Assembly: GCA_024639745.1 (NCBI GenBank)
Contig: JAHEHW010000149.1
Coordinates: 1 to 5,550, forward strand
Direction of reading: 5' to 3'
DNA: 5,550 bases
Source: Salaquimonas sp.
GTDB taxonomy: Bacteria > Pseudomonadota > Alphaproteobacteria > Rhizobiales > Rhizobiaceae
Position numbers and translations under genes: made by a program. The notes under the pieces were generated by a model. That model ran no database searches and was not told the DNA's origin. It worked only from the letters and a program-made list of their open reading frames with translations. Below are positions 1 through 5,550 of this stretch, one piece after another (positions within the stretch are counted from its first letter, which is position 1; every line of letters starts with the position of its first letter).

Positions 1-1035
1 GCAACGGCGACCGCCGGTATCATTGTTGGCGCGGTCAGTCAGACCGGCGTCGGATCCGCGCTCGCGGACGTGGTGGAAGTGCTATCCGGTGGCAATATTC
101 TGGCAATCCTCGTCCTTACGGCGATACTCAGCCTGATCCTTGGCATGGGACTTCCGACAACTGCAAACTACATTGTTGTGTCAGCGCTTCTGGCGCCTGT
201 TATTGTCACGCTTGGACAGCAGAATGGCTTGATTGTTCCCCTGATTGCGGTTCATCTCTTCGTCTTCTATTTCGGGATCATGGCAGACGTTACGCCGCCT
301 GTGGGACTTGCAAGTTTTGCGGCGGCCGCGGTGTCCGGTGGCGACCCGATCAAGACTGGTGTCGTCGCGTTCTGGTATTCTCTAAGAACCGCTCTTTTGC
401 CGTTCCTGTTCATCTTCAATACCGATCTGCTGCTGATCAATGTTGATCTGGCACACGGCATCTTCATTTTCATAGTCGCTACGGTGGCGATGCTGCTATT
501 CGCTGCGGCAACGCAAGGCTTTTTCCTGGTGAAGAGCCGATTCTATGAAACGATCGCGTTGCTGCTCGTCGCTTTCACCCTATTCAGACCCGGCTTCTGG
601 ATGGATATGGTTGCACCACCTTTCGAGGAGGCCGCGCCCTCGGAGATAGCCCAGGCGGCAGCGGATACGCCGATCGGACAGGATCTAAGGATCCGGGTCT
701 CGGGTCTGAGCGCTATCGGTGAGCCGGTCGAGTTCGTTGCGCTTGTGCCGATGCTTGAAGGAGAAACCGGTGAGGAGCGGCTCGAGCAGGCCGGTATCAC
801 TTTGCGGATGAACGGTGAGAAAACCATTATCGACGATGTTGCCTACAATAGTGCGGCCCAAGAAGCCGGCCTCGATTGGGATCAGGAGGTGATACGCGTC
901 CTCAAGCCGATCGATCAGCCGTCGAAATACTGGATGTACATACCGGCGCTCCTCCTTTTGGGGGTGGTAATTATGTTGCAGCGTGGCCGCCAGCCGGCAG
1001 GTCGATCTAGAAAGACTGCTGTTTCAGCTGCCTGA
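1..1035 (+). CDS. TRAP transporter fused permease (DctQM-type, 4TM/12TM family), C-terminal part, 5' truncated
   Basis: This is the inner-membrane permease of a tripartite ATP-independent periplasmic transporter, which takes up a solute (usually a carboxylate or zwitterion) bound by a periplasmic protein, driven by an ion gradient. The frame is open from base 1, so 344 residues are visible and the N-terminus lies outside the window; the GTG at 70 is internal. Family marks seen are ATATAGIIVG at 5-14 region, GMGLPTTANY at about 48-57 and DVTPPVGLA at about 96-104, the last being the conserved ion/substrate-site loop of the DctM fold. Hydrophobic segments lie near 31-50, 58-95, 121-140, 153-177 and 182-198. 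A soluble stretch of about 110 residues (204-309) follows and resembles the DUF3394 tail of fused TRAP permeases, with a PDZ-like motif at 280-300. A last membrane helix (310-329) and a basic tail end the protein. The substrate cannot be read from this fragment; the binding-protein gene is presumably upstream. Confidence 0.93.
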   Translation, partial: ATATAGIIVGAVSQTGVGSALADVVEVLSGGNILAILVLTAILSLILGMGLPTTANYIVVSALLAPVIVTLGQQNGLIVPLIAVHLFVFYFGIMADVTPPVGLASFAAAAVSGGDPIKTGVVAFWYSLRTALLPFLFIFNTDLLLINVDLAHGIFIFIVATVAMLLFAAATQGFFLVKSRFYETIALLLVAFTLFRPGFWMDMVAPPFEEAAPSEIAQAAADTPIGQDLRIRVSGLSAIGEPVEFVALVPMLEGETGEERLEQAGITLRMNGEKTIIDDVAYNSAAQEAGLDWDQEVIRVLKPIDQPSKYWMYIPALLLLGVVIMLQRGRQPAGRSRKTAVSAA

Positions 1036-1041
1036 GGAAGG
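1034..1041 (+). promoter_or_regulatory. Ribosome binding site of the Usp gene, overlapping the permease stop
   Basis: GAGGAAGG starts inside the permease stop codon TGA (1033-1035) and ends 7 nt before the ATG at 1049. The overlap points to translational coupling of permease and Usp on one mRNA. It also decides the Usp start: the in-frame ATG at 983 lies inside the permease gene and has no comparable site. Confidence 0.75.
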
Positions 1042-1048
1042 AAAGATT

Positions 1049-1489
1049 ATGTTTAAAAAAATCCTGCTCCCGGTTGATCTGAACCATGAATCCTCCTGGA
1101 AGGCAGCGCTGCCGAAAGCTATCGAAATGACCAAGGCGTTTGGCAGCGAACTGCATCTCGTTGCGGTTGTTCCCGATTTCGGCATGGCCATGGTGGGCGA
1201 GTTCTTTCCGCCAGATTTCGAGGAAAAGGCCCTCAGGAAGGCTGAGGCTGAACTAGAAAAATTTGCTAAGGATCACGTGCCGGAGGGGCCGCAGCATGAA
1301 CTTCATCTGGCACATGGCTCTGCGTCGGATCAAATCCTTAAAATGGCTGATAAACTAGATGTCGACCTGATCTTGATGGCCTCGCATCGCCCCGATCTTT
1401 TTCAGGATTTCCTGGTGGGTTCGAACGCTGATCGGATCGTCCATCATTCTCCAGTCTCGGTGCTTATTGTCCGCGATGAAAGTAGTTAA
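1049..1489 (+). CDS. Universal stress protein (UspA family), TRAP-associated
   Basis: A 146-residue cytoplasmic protein with a single Usp domain and the family's usual length. It begins with the typical first beta strand (MFKKILLPVD, with D10 at the nucleotide site) and ends with the standard C-terminal strand (PVSVLIVRDES). The ATP-binding loop is ASHRPDLFQDFLVGSNADRI, residues 111-130. Aligned by memory with the G-x2-G-x9-G-S motif of MJ0577, the last GS is kept (G124-S125) but the first two glycines are A111 and R114, as in the SHRPD-type UspF/UspG branch of enterobacteria. Usp genes linked to TRAP operons have a precedent in TeaD of Halomonas elongata, which binds ATP and negatively affects ectoine uptake. 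By analogy this one may regulate the permease immediately upstream (13 nt apart); that is inference. The start at 1049 is chosen because a strong ribosome binding site precedes it. Confidence 0.93.
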   Translation: MFKKILLPVDLNHESSWKAALPKAIEMTKAFGSELHLVAVVPDFGMAMVGEFFPPDFEEKALRKAEAELEKFAKDHVPEGPQHELHLAHGSASDQILKMADKLDVDLILMASHRPDLFQDFLVGSNADRIVHHSPVSVLIVRDESS

Positions 1490-1493
1490 CGAT

Positions 1494-1510
1494 TGGCAGT
1501 TGCAGTGCCA
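1494..1510 (+). promoter_or_regulatory. Candidate sigma-54-like promoter or operator dyad upstream of the hydrolase
   Basis: The sequence TGGCAGTTGCAGTGCCA is a perfect 5-bp inverted repeat (TGGCA / TGCCA) with a 7-nt spacer. It also fits the sigma-54 -24/-12 spacing: GG at 1495-1496, ten bases, then GC at 1507-1508, against the consensus TGGCAC-N5-TTGCW (two or three mismatches). If used, transcription would begin near 1519-1521, leaving about 43 nt of leader. A regulator operator, or a weak 5-bp hairpin after the Usp stop, are equally simple readings. No good sigma-70 pair was seen in the gap. Confidence 0.3.
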
Positions 1511-1511
1511 C

Positions 1512-1550
1512 ATTATTCGGCTAGAAGCGTTGATGAATCCAATTATTCGG
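1512..1550 (+). repeat. Direct repeat of ATTATTCGG, two copies 30 nt apart
   Basis: Copies are at 1512-1520 and 1542-1550, start to start exactly 30 nt, close to three helical turns. They lie in the 74-nt gap before the hydrolase gene. Such spacing would put both copies on the same DNA face, as for a dimeric regulator, but a 9-nt AT-rich repeat may also be chance. Confidence 0.3.
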
Positions 1551-1560
1551 AAAGATTCAT
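1533..1560 (+). repeat. 7-bp inverted repeat flanking the hydrolase ribosome binding site
   Basis: ATGAATC (1533-1539) and GATTCAT (1554-1560) are perfect complements separated by 14 nt. The loop contains the only purine-rich candidate ribosome binding site for the gene starting at 1564 (GGAAAG, 1549-1554, sharing one base with the right arm). In RNA this could form a 7-bp AT-rich stem next to the start codon and affect translation; in DNA it could be an operator. Confidence 0.35.
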
Positions 1561-1563
1561 GAT

Positions 1564-2532
1564 ATGACGCCTTTCGCTATAGCAGGCATACAAATGCATG
1601 TTGCCGCAGTTCACTCCAACGTGGACGGCATGCGCCATCGTATCGATGTGCTGATGTCCCGTTTTCCCTGGACCCAGATGGTCGTGTTCAGCGAACTGGC
1701 TCCGTTCGGTCCGTTGCACAAATTCGCTCAACCGTTTGACTGTGAAGCTCTCAAGAAATTCCAAGACGACGCCCGCCGCCATAATGTTTGGCTGATTCCC
1801 GGGTCTATGTTCGAACGGGCAGCAGACGGCCTGATTTACAATACGTCAGCGGTTATCAATCCTGACGGGGAAGTTGTTGCCAAATACCGCAAGATGTTCC
1901 CGTTCCGCCCCTATGAGGCAGGCATCGAAGGAGGCGATGGTTTCTGTGTATTCGACGTGCCAGGTGTTGGCCGGTTCGGCCTGTCGATCTGCTACGATAT
2001 CTGGTTCCCGGAAACGACCCGACAGCTGACTAGCATGGGAGCGGAAGTGCTCATTCACCCGGTTCTTACGGGAACGACGGATCGAGATGCGGAAATCGCT
2101 ATTGCACGGGCGACCGCTGCTCAATTCCAGTGCTACGTATTTGACGTGAACGGTCTTTCCGCAGGCGGGGTCGGTAAATCCTGCGTTGTCGATCCTTCCG
2201 CAAATTTCCTTTTTCAGGCGGCAGGTCAGGAAGAAATGTTCCCGATTGAAATCGATCTCGATCAGGTTCGCCGCCAGCGTGAAACGGGCATGCGGGGGCT
2301 CGGCCAGGTATTGAAAAGTTTCCGCGACAGGCAGGCGGAGTTTCCGGTGTACGAACCGGGCCGCTCATCGCCGTATCTCGAATCTCTGGGCAAGCTCGAA
2401 ATGCCTAAGCAGCATTCCAAGGCGGGCATGGACAATCGGCTTCCGGAGGAGCGGGATGGAGGCTCTGTGCTGCGCTTCGGCGAGGCCACTGAATATGAAA
2501 CCCCGGCAACGGGTAAGGCAGCAAGCCACTAA
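1564..2532 (+). CDS. Carbon-nitrogen hydrolase (nitrilase superfamily amidase)
   Basis: A 322-residue cytoplasmic enzyme that would hydrolyse an amide, carbamoyl or nitrile C-N bond through a cysteine thioester intermediate. The Glu-Lys-Cys triad is visible: E44 in VFSELAPFG, K110 in KYRKMFPF, and C143 in SICYDIWFPE; E118 fits the second conserved glutamate. Further family marks are IYNTSAVINPDGEVVAKYRK (91-110) and the C-terminal segment near HPVLTGTTDRD and SCVVDPSANF. The core fold ends near residue 265; about 57 polar residues follow that are not part of the usual domain and are of unknown role. ATG at 1564 is the only reasonable start; the ribosome binding site is weak (GGAAAG, 9 nt upstream). 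Substrate is unresolved. The decarboxylase next door suggests an amine-derived amide, for example N-carbamoylputrescine (AguB type) or another polyamine amide, but no agmatine deiminase is visible to support that pathway. Confidence 0.92.
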   Translation: MTPFAIAGIQMHVAAVHSNVDGMRHRIDVLMSRFPWTQMVVFSELAPFGPLHKFAQPFDCEALKKFQDDARRHNVWLIPGSMFERAADGLIYNTSAVINPDGEVVAKYRKMFPFRPYEAGIEGGDGFCVFDVPGVGRFGLSICYDIWFPETTRQLTSMGAEVLIHPVLTGTTDRDAEIAIARATAAQFQCYVFDVNGLSAGGVGKSCVVDPSANFLFQAAGQEEMFPIEIDLDQVRRQRETGMRGLGQVLKSFRDRQAEFPVYEPGRSSPYLESLGKLEMPKQHSKAGMDNRLPEERDGGSVLRFGEATEYETPATGKAASH

Positions 2533-2549
2533 ACGGACCGGCGGGGAAG

Positions 2550-2569
2550 GCGGCTTTCGTAGAGGCCGC
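2550..2569 (+). other. GC-rich hairpin between hydrolase and decarboxylase genes
   Basis: GCGGCTT (2550-2556) pairs with AGGCCGC (2563-2569) with one G-U pair and a 6-nt loop. No U-tract follows, so it is not a standard intrinsic terminator. It may stabilise or pause the transcript in the 78-nt gap, or mean nothing. The rest of the gap (2533-2594) shows no recognisable promoter. Confidence 0.3.
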
Positions 2570-2594
2570 GCGCCAGAGCTTGGCTGCCTGAACA

Positions 2595-2602
2595 AGGGAG
2601 GA
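2595..2602 (+). promoter_or_regulatory. Strong ribosome binding site that selects the GTG start of the decarboxylase
   Basis: AGGGAGGA is a near-perfect anti-16S match. It lies 2 nt before an in-frame TTG (2605), 8 nt before GTG (2611) and 17 nt before ATG (2620). Normal spacing favours GTG 2611; TTG is too close and ATG is rather far. Confidence 0.7.
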
Positions 2603-2610
2603 TATTGCGC

Positions 2611-5340
2611 GTGAGCTCGATGAGCGATCATTACAGTGCGGTTCAGCTTCGTACCGACCGTTGGAACGCCCTGCAACAGGCGGTCTCTGCCTTGGCTAGG
2701 GCGCCTTCTGGCAAGAATGCCAAGTTGATCAAGCGGGTCGATGAAATCTTCGACGCGTTGGAGATTATTGAGCCGTATTGGGCATTCCCGGGCTTGCAGG
2801 CCTTCGACACCATGCGTCGCCAGTTTGAACACCGAAGCTACGATGATCTCGCGTTCGCCGTCCGCCGCTGTGCGCGTGCTTTGGGTTCTGGTGCCTATCG
2901 ACGACGCCATATTCCGCTTGATCGCGATGACTCCGAGAATGAAGAAAATGAAGACGAAGCGCTTCTATCGCCGGAAGCGCGGGCGCTGGCAAAGCCTTAT
3001 TTCGAAGTGCTGATCGTTGACAGCCTGAGTGAACAGCAAGCGCGCTGGATGCGCTCGAGCATACATCAGATGCGCCGTTCAGAGGATGCGTTCACCTACG
3101 AGCCTGTCATTGTTCCGAGCCTTGAAGATGCACTCATCGGCATTCTCTTCAATCACAATATTCAGGCTGTCGTCATCCGTCCTGGATTGACGCTGAAATC
3201 CCAGAACGATCTGCCGATCCTTCAACGTTTTCTCTCCCGGGTGGGTGATGATGAGGATGTGGAAGGAATCCCTCCCGAGGAATACGGTCCGGAACTTTGC
3301 CGACTGATCGCCAAGGTCCGTCCGGAGCTCGACGCCTATCTGGTGACTGACCGCTCTGTTGAGGACATCGCCGGCATGGATCTCGGACTTTGCCGACGGG
3401 TCTTCTATAATCAGGAAGACTTTCTTGAGCTACACTTGAATATTCTCCGGGGCGTTCGCTCGCGTTACAAGACGCCGTTCTTCTCTGCCCTGAAGGAGTA
3501 TTCGAAGCAACCGACTGGCGTTTTCCACGCCATGCCCATCAGTCGTGGCAAGTCGATCTCCCGTTCTCACTGGATCCAGGATATGGGCGCCTTCTACGGA
3601 TCGAATATTTTTCTTGCTGAGACATCTGCGACATCCGGCGGACTGGATAGTCTGCTCGAACCACATGGTCCGATCAAGGAGGCGCAGGAGCTAGCATCAC
3701 GCGCTTTCGGGTCGCGGCAGACTTTCTTTGCAACGAATGGCACATCGACCTGTAACAAGATCGTTGTGCAAGCTCTGGTTCGACCCGGTGATATAGTTCT
3801 CGTCGACCGCGATTGTCACAAATCCCACCATTACGGCATGGTGCTTGCCGGGGCGCAGGTAGTTTACCTCGATAGTTATCCGCTCAACGAATACTCAATG
3901 TATGGAGCGGTACCGTTAAGGGAAATCAAGCATCAGTTATTGAAACTTAAAGCTGCCGGAAAGCTTGATCGGGTTCGGATGCTGCTTCTGACGAACTGCA
4001 CCTTTGACGGGCTTGTCTACAACGTCGAACGGGTCATGGAAGAGTGCCTTGCCATCAAGCCCGACCTCGTCTTTCTCTGGGATGAGGCCTGGTTCGCTTT
4101 TGCCCGATTTGGCCCGACTTACCGTCAGCGCACCGCGATGAACGCGGCGAACAATTTGCGCGCTAAACTGCGTTCGCCTGAAACGGAAAAGGCCTGGAAG
4201 GCACAACAGGAAACCCTCGATTGGGAGGATGAAGAAGCGGTGCTTAATACGCGACTCCAACTTCCGCCGGACGCTAGGGTGCGTGTTTATGCAACCCAGT
4301 CCACCCACAAGACGCTGACCTCGCTGCGTCAGGGTTCGATGATCCACGTTAACGATCAGGACTTCAAGGGGGAGGTCGAGCAAAGCTTCCACGAAGCCTA
4401 TATGACACACACATCAACCTCGCCGAACTACCAGATCATCGCATCTCTTGATGTTGGCCGAAGACAGGTGGAACTCGAGGGCTTCGAATTCGTGCAGCGC
4501 CAAGTGGAAGCGGCCATGTCTATGCGCAGGGCAATTGCCACCCATCCCCTGCTGAAGAAATACTTCAAGGTTCTTACAGCGGGTGACATGATTCCCGAAA
4601 AGTATCGAGAATCGGGCGTGCAGAGCTACTATCATCCGGAACAGGGCTGGACCGATATCTGGCAATGCTGGGCAAGCGACGAGTTTGTCCTCGACGCGAC
4701 CCGCGTGACAGTTGCCGTGGGTGGCACTGGTTGGGACGGCGATACGTTCAAGACTCAGATACTGATGGATCGCTACGGCATCCAGATCAACAAGACTTCC
4801 CGCAATACCGTCTTGTTCATGACGAATATCGGCACGACGCGTTCTTCGGTTGCCTATCTGATCGAGGTTCTGGTCGAAATCGCCAAGGACCTCGACGACC
4901 TCTACGATGATGCATCCAAGATGGAGCGATTGTCATTCGAGCGCCGTATCAAGAATCTCGTGGAAGACCTGCCGCCACTACCGGATTTCAGCCGTTTTCA
5001 CGATGCCTTCCGTACAGATGCCAAGACGCCCGAGGGAGATATCCGTACAGCCTTCTTCCTCAGTTATGATGAGGCGAATTGTGATTACATGCAGCTTGAT
5101 GGAGAAATTGATGCGGCCATCGAAAGCGGACGGGAAGTGGTTTCGGCCAGCTTTATTATCCCTTATCCGCCAGGCTTTCCGATCCTCGTGCCGGGTCAGG
5201 TAGTGAGCAGGGAAATTCTTGCCTTCATGCGAGCGCTCGATGTTTCCGAAATCCACGGCTATCGGCCGGATCTCGGCCTGCGCGTCTTTACCGATGACGC
5301 GCTAGCGCGGGTGGCTCAGTCGCGCCTCAAAGCCAATTAA
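2611..5340 (+). CDS. PLP-dependent Orn/Lys/Arg decarboxylase (fold type I, AdiA/LdcI-like), substrate unresolved
   Basis: A 909-residue cytoplasmic enzyme that would decarboxylate a basic amino acid to a di- or polyamine (agmatine, cadaverine or putrescine). Numbering is from GTG 2611. Residues 1-104 are a helical region not in the standard family, with EPYWAFPG near 54-61. An acidic linker (105-117, rich in D/E/N) leads to a flavodoxin-like wing domain (about 129-285). The PLP domain follows: NGTST at 376-380 (phosphate loop), CHKSHH at 402-407 with H403 for ring stacking, WDEAWFAF with D491 for the pyridine nitrogen, and QSTHKTL with H566 and the Schiff-base K567. The C-terminal family domain is at about 785-905, with PYPPGFPILVPGQ. 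The QSTHKTL/QGSMIHV form looks nearer to the arginine-type AdiA than to ornithine enzymes, which only leans the substrate towards arginine. At 909 residues it is longer than the usual 710-760. The motif ends PGQ (Q863) where I recall PGE. The next gene starts 18 nt downstream, so the two are very probably co-transcribed. Confidence 0.92.
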   Translation: MSSMSDHYSAVQLRTDRWNALQQAVSALARAPSGKNAKLIKRVDEIFDALEIIEPYWAFPGLQAFDTMRRQFEHRSYDDLAFAVRRCARALGSGAYRRRHIPLDRDDSENEENEDEALLSPEARALAKPYFEVLIVDSLSEQQARWMRSSIHQMRRSEDAFTYEPVIVPSLEDALIGILFNHNIQAVVIRPGLTLKSQNDLPILQRFLSRVGDDEDVEGIPPEEYGPELCRLIAKVRPELDAYLVTDRSVEDIAGMDLGLCRRVFYNQEDFLELHLNILRGVRSRYKTPFFSALKEYSKQPTGVFHAMPISRGKSISRSHWIQDMGAFYGSNIFLAETSATSGGLDSLLEPHGPIKEAQELASRAFGSRQTFFATNGTSTCNKIVVQALVRPGDIVLVDRDCHKSHHYGMVLAGAQVVYLDSYPLNEYSMYGAVPLREIKHQLLKLKAAGKLDRVRMLLLTNCTFDGLVYNVERVMEECLAIKPDLVFLWDEAWFAFARFGPTYRQRTAMNAANNLRAKLRSPETEKAWKAQQETLDWEDEEAVLNTRLQLPPDARVRVYATQSTHKTLTSLRQGSMIHVNDQDFKGEVEQSFHEAYMTHTSTSPNYQIIASLDVGRRQVELEGFEFVQRQVEAAMSMRRAIATHPLLKKYFKVLTAGDMIPEKYRESGVQSYYHPEQGWTDIWQCWASDEFVLDATRVTVAVGGTGWDGDTFKTQILMDRYGIQINKTSRNTVLFMTNIGTTRSSVAYLIEVLVEIAKDLDDLYDDASKMERLSFERRIKNLVEDLPPLPDFSRFHDAFRTDAKTPEGDIRTAFFLSYDEANCDYMQLDGEIDAAIESGREVVSASFIIPYPPGFPILVPGQVVSREILAFMRALDVSEIHGYRPDLGLRVFTDDALARVAQSRLKAN

Positions 5341-5345
5341 AATTC

Positions 5346-5352
5346 AAGGGAG
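5346..5352 (+). promoter_or_regulatory. Ribosome binding site of the last gene
   Basis: AAGGGAG lies 6 nt before ATG 5359 in an 18-nt gap after the decarboxylase stop. The gap is too short for a promoter or terminator, which supports one transcript for both genes. Confidence 0.6.
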
Positions 5353-5358
5353 AGAGAT

Positions 5359-5550
5359 ATGGCAAAGAGCCAGACAGCTAGTAGAACCAAAAAACCGTTT
5401 TCCGGTCTGAAAAACATTTCGGAAATCCGTCGCTATTTCCATCGCAACGAGCAACCAATCTATTTCGTATCAGCGACCAACTTTAACCTGCTGGGTATCG
5501 ATGAGTGGTGTAAGAACTTCAAATATATTTCTTACATCGATTGCTATGAC
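5359..5550 (+). CDS. Probable ATP-grasp family enzyme ('biotin carboxylase-like'), N-terminal fragment, 3' truncated
   Basis: 64 codons are open to the right edge with a good ribosome binding site, the same strand and tight spacing to the decarboxylase, so the gene is real. The first 14 residues are basic and polar (K, R, S, T). After them come EIRRYFHRNEQPIYFVSATN, NLLGIDEWCKNFKYISYIDC and YD. A beta strand (IYFVSAT) followed by a helix and a second strand (YISYIDC) fits the Rossmann-like pre-ATP-grasp domain. I recall very similar openings in alphaproteobacterial proteins annotated as 'biotin carboxylase' or ATP-grasp proteins of unknown reaction; this is memory, not a search. The ATP-binding core is outside the window, so the fold and reaction cannot be confirmed. 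If it is an ATP-grasp ligase, it may join a carboxylate to the amine made by the decarboxylase. Confidence 0.6.
   Translation, partial: MAKSQTASRTKKPFSGLKNISEIRRYFHRNEQPIYFVSATNFNLLGIDEWCKNFKYISYIDCYD

Noticed and set aside
70..72. GTG as the start of the permease gene
   Set aside because: The frame is open to base 1 and the residues before 70 are typical TRAP permease sequence, so this is an internal valine.
983..1048. Upstream in-frame ATG as an alternative Usp start
   Set aside because: It would add 22 residues foreign to the family and overlap the permease; the strong ribosome binding site supports ATG 1049.
1490..1520. Sigma-70 promoter using TTGGCA (1493-1498) and TATTCG (1514-1519)
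   Set aside because: The spacer is 15 nt and the -10 match is poor.
2572..2584. GCCA/TGGC mini-hairpin as a terminator after the hydrolase
   Set aside because: Only four pairs and no T-run; not enough to call a terminator.
2365..2910. 181-codon open frame on the minus strand
   Set aside because: It spans the end of the hydrolase, the gap and the start of the decarboxylase, has no family resemblance, and is antisense to two well-supported genes.
3937..4410. 157-codon open frame on the minus strand
   Set aside because: Lies wholly inside the decarboxylase PLP domain, opposite the catalytic lysine region; a reverse-strand shadow with no recognisable motifs.
4665..5203. Two short plus-strand open frames inside the decarboxylase 3' half
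   Set aside because: Out of frame with a continuous conserved protein, low-complexity Arg/Ser-rich translations, no ribosome binding site; no sign of a frameshift in the main gene.

Overview
The window holds five same-strand (+) genes in a compact bacterial cluster. They are, in order, the 3' end of a TRAP-type fused permease, a small universal stress protein, a nitrilase-superfamily C-N hydrolase, a large PLP-dependent Orn/Lys/Arg-type decarboxylase, and the first 64 codons of a probable ATP-grasp ('biotin carboxylase-like') enzyme. Moderately high GC, the TRAP permease with a C-terminal soluble domain next to a Usp gene, and the look of the downstream proteins all suggest a marine or soil alphaproteobacterium (Hyphomicrobiales or Rhodobacterales). 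This placement is from memory of protein families, not from a search.

Layout: 1-1035 is the permease C-terminal part, open at the left edge. It is followed after 13 nt by the Usp gene (1049-1489), whose ribosome binding site overlaps the permease stop. A 74-nt gap (1490-1563) holds a dyad that resembles a sigma-54 promoter, a 9-nt direct repeat and a 7-bp inverted repeat around the weak ribosome binding site of the next gene. The hydrolase (1564-2532) is separated by 78 nt, with a small GC-rich hairpin, from the decarboxylase (about 2611-5340). The last gene starts 18 nt after the decarboxylase stop and runs off the right edge. No RNA genes, mobile elements, CRISPR arrays or convincing intrinsic terminators were seen, and no gene-free stretch exceeds 80 nt.

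How the genes may work together (inference): the transporter and Usp form an uptake module, as in the ectoine TRAP system TeaABC-TeaD. The decarboxylase would turn a basic amino acid into a di- or polyamine. The ATP-grasp-like enzyme could join or activate a carboxylate, and the C-N hydrolase could cleave an amide, carbamoyl or nitrile bond. Together hydrolase, decarboxylase and ATP-grasp enzyme look like a small amine/amide metabolic pathway whose product I cannot name. This is the part of the window most likely to be undescribed.
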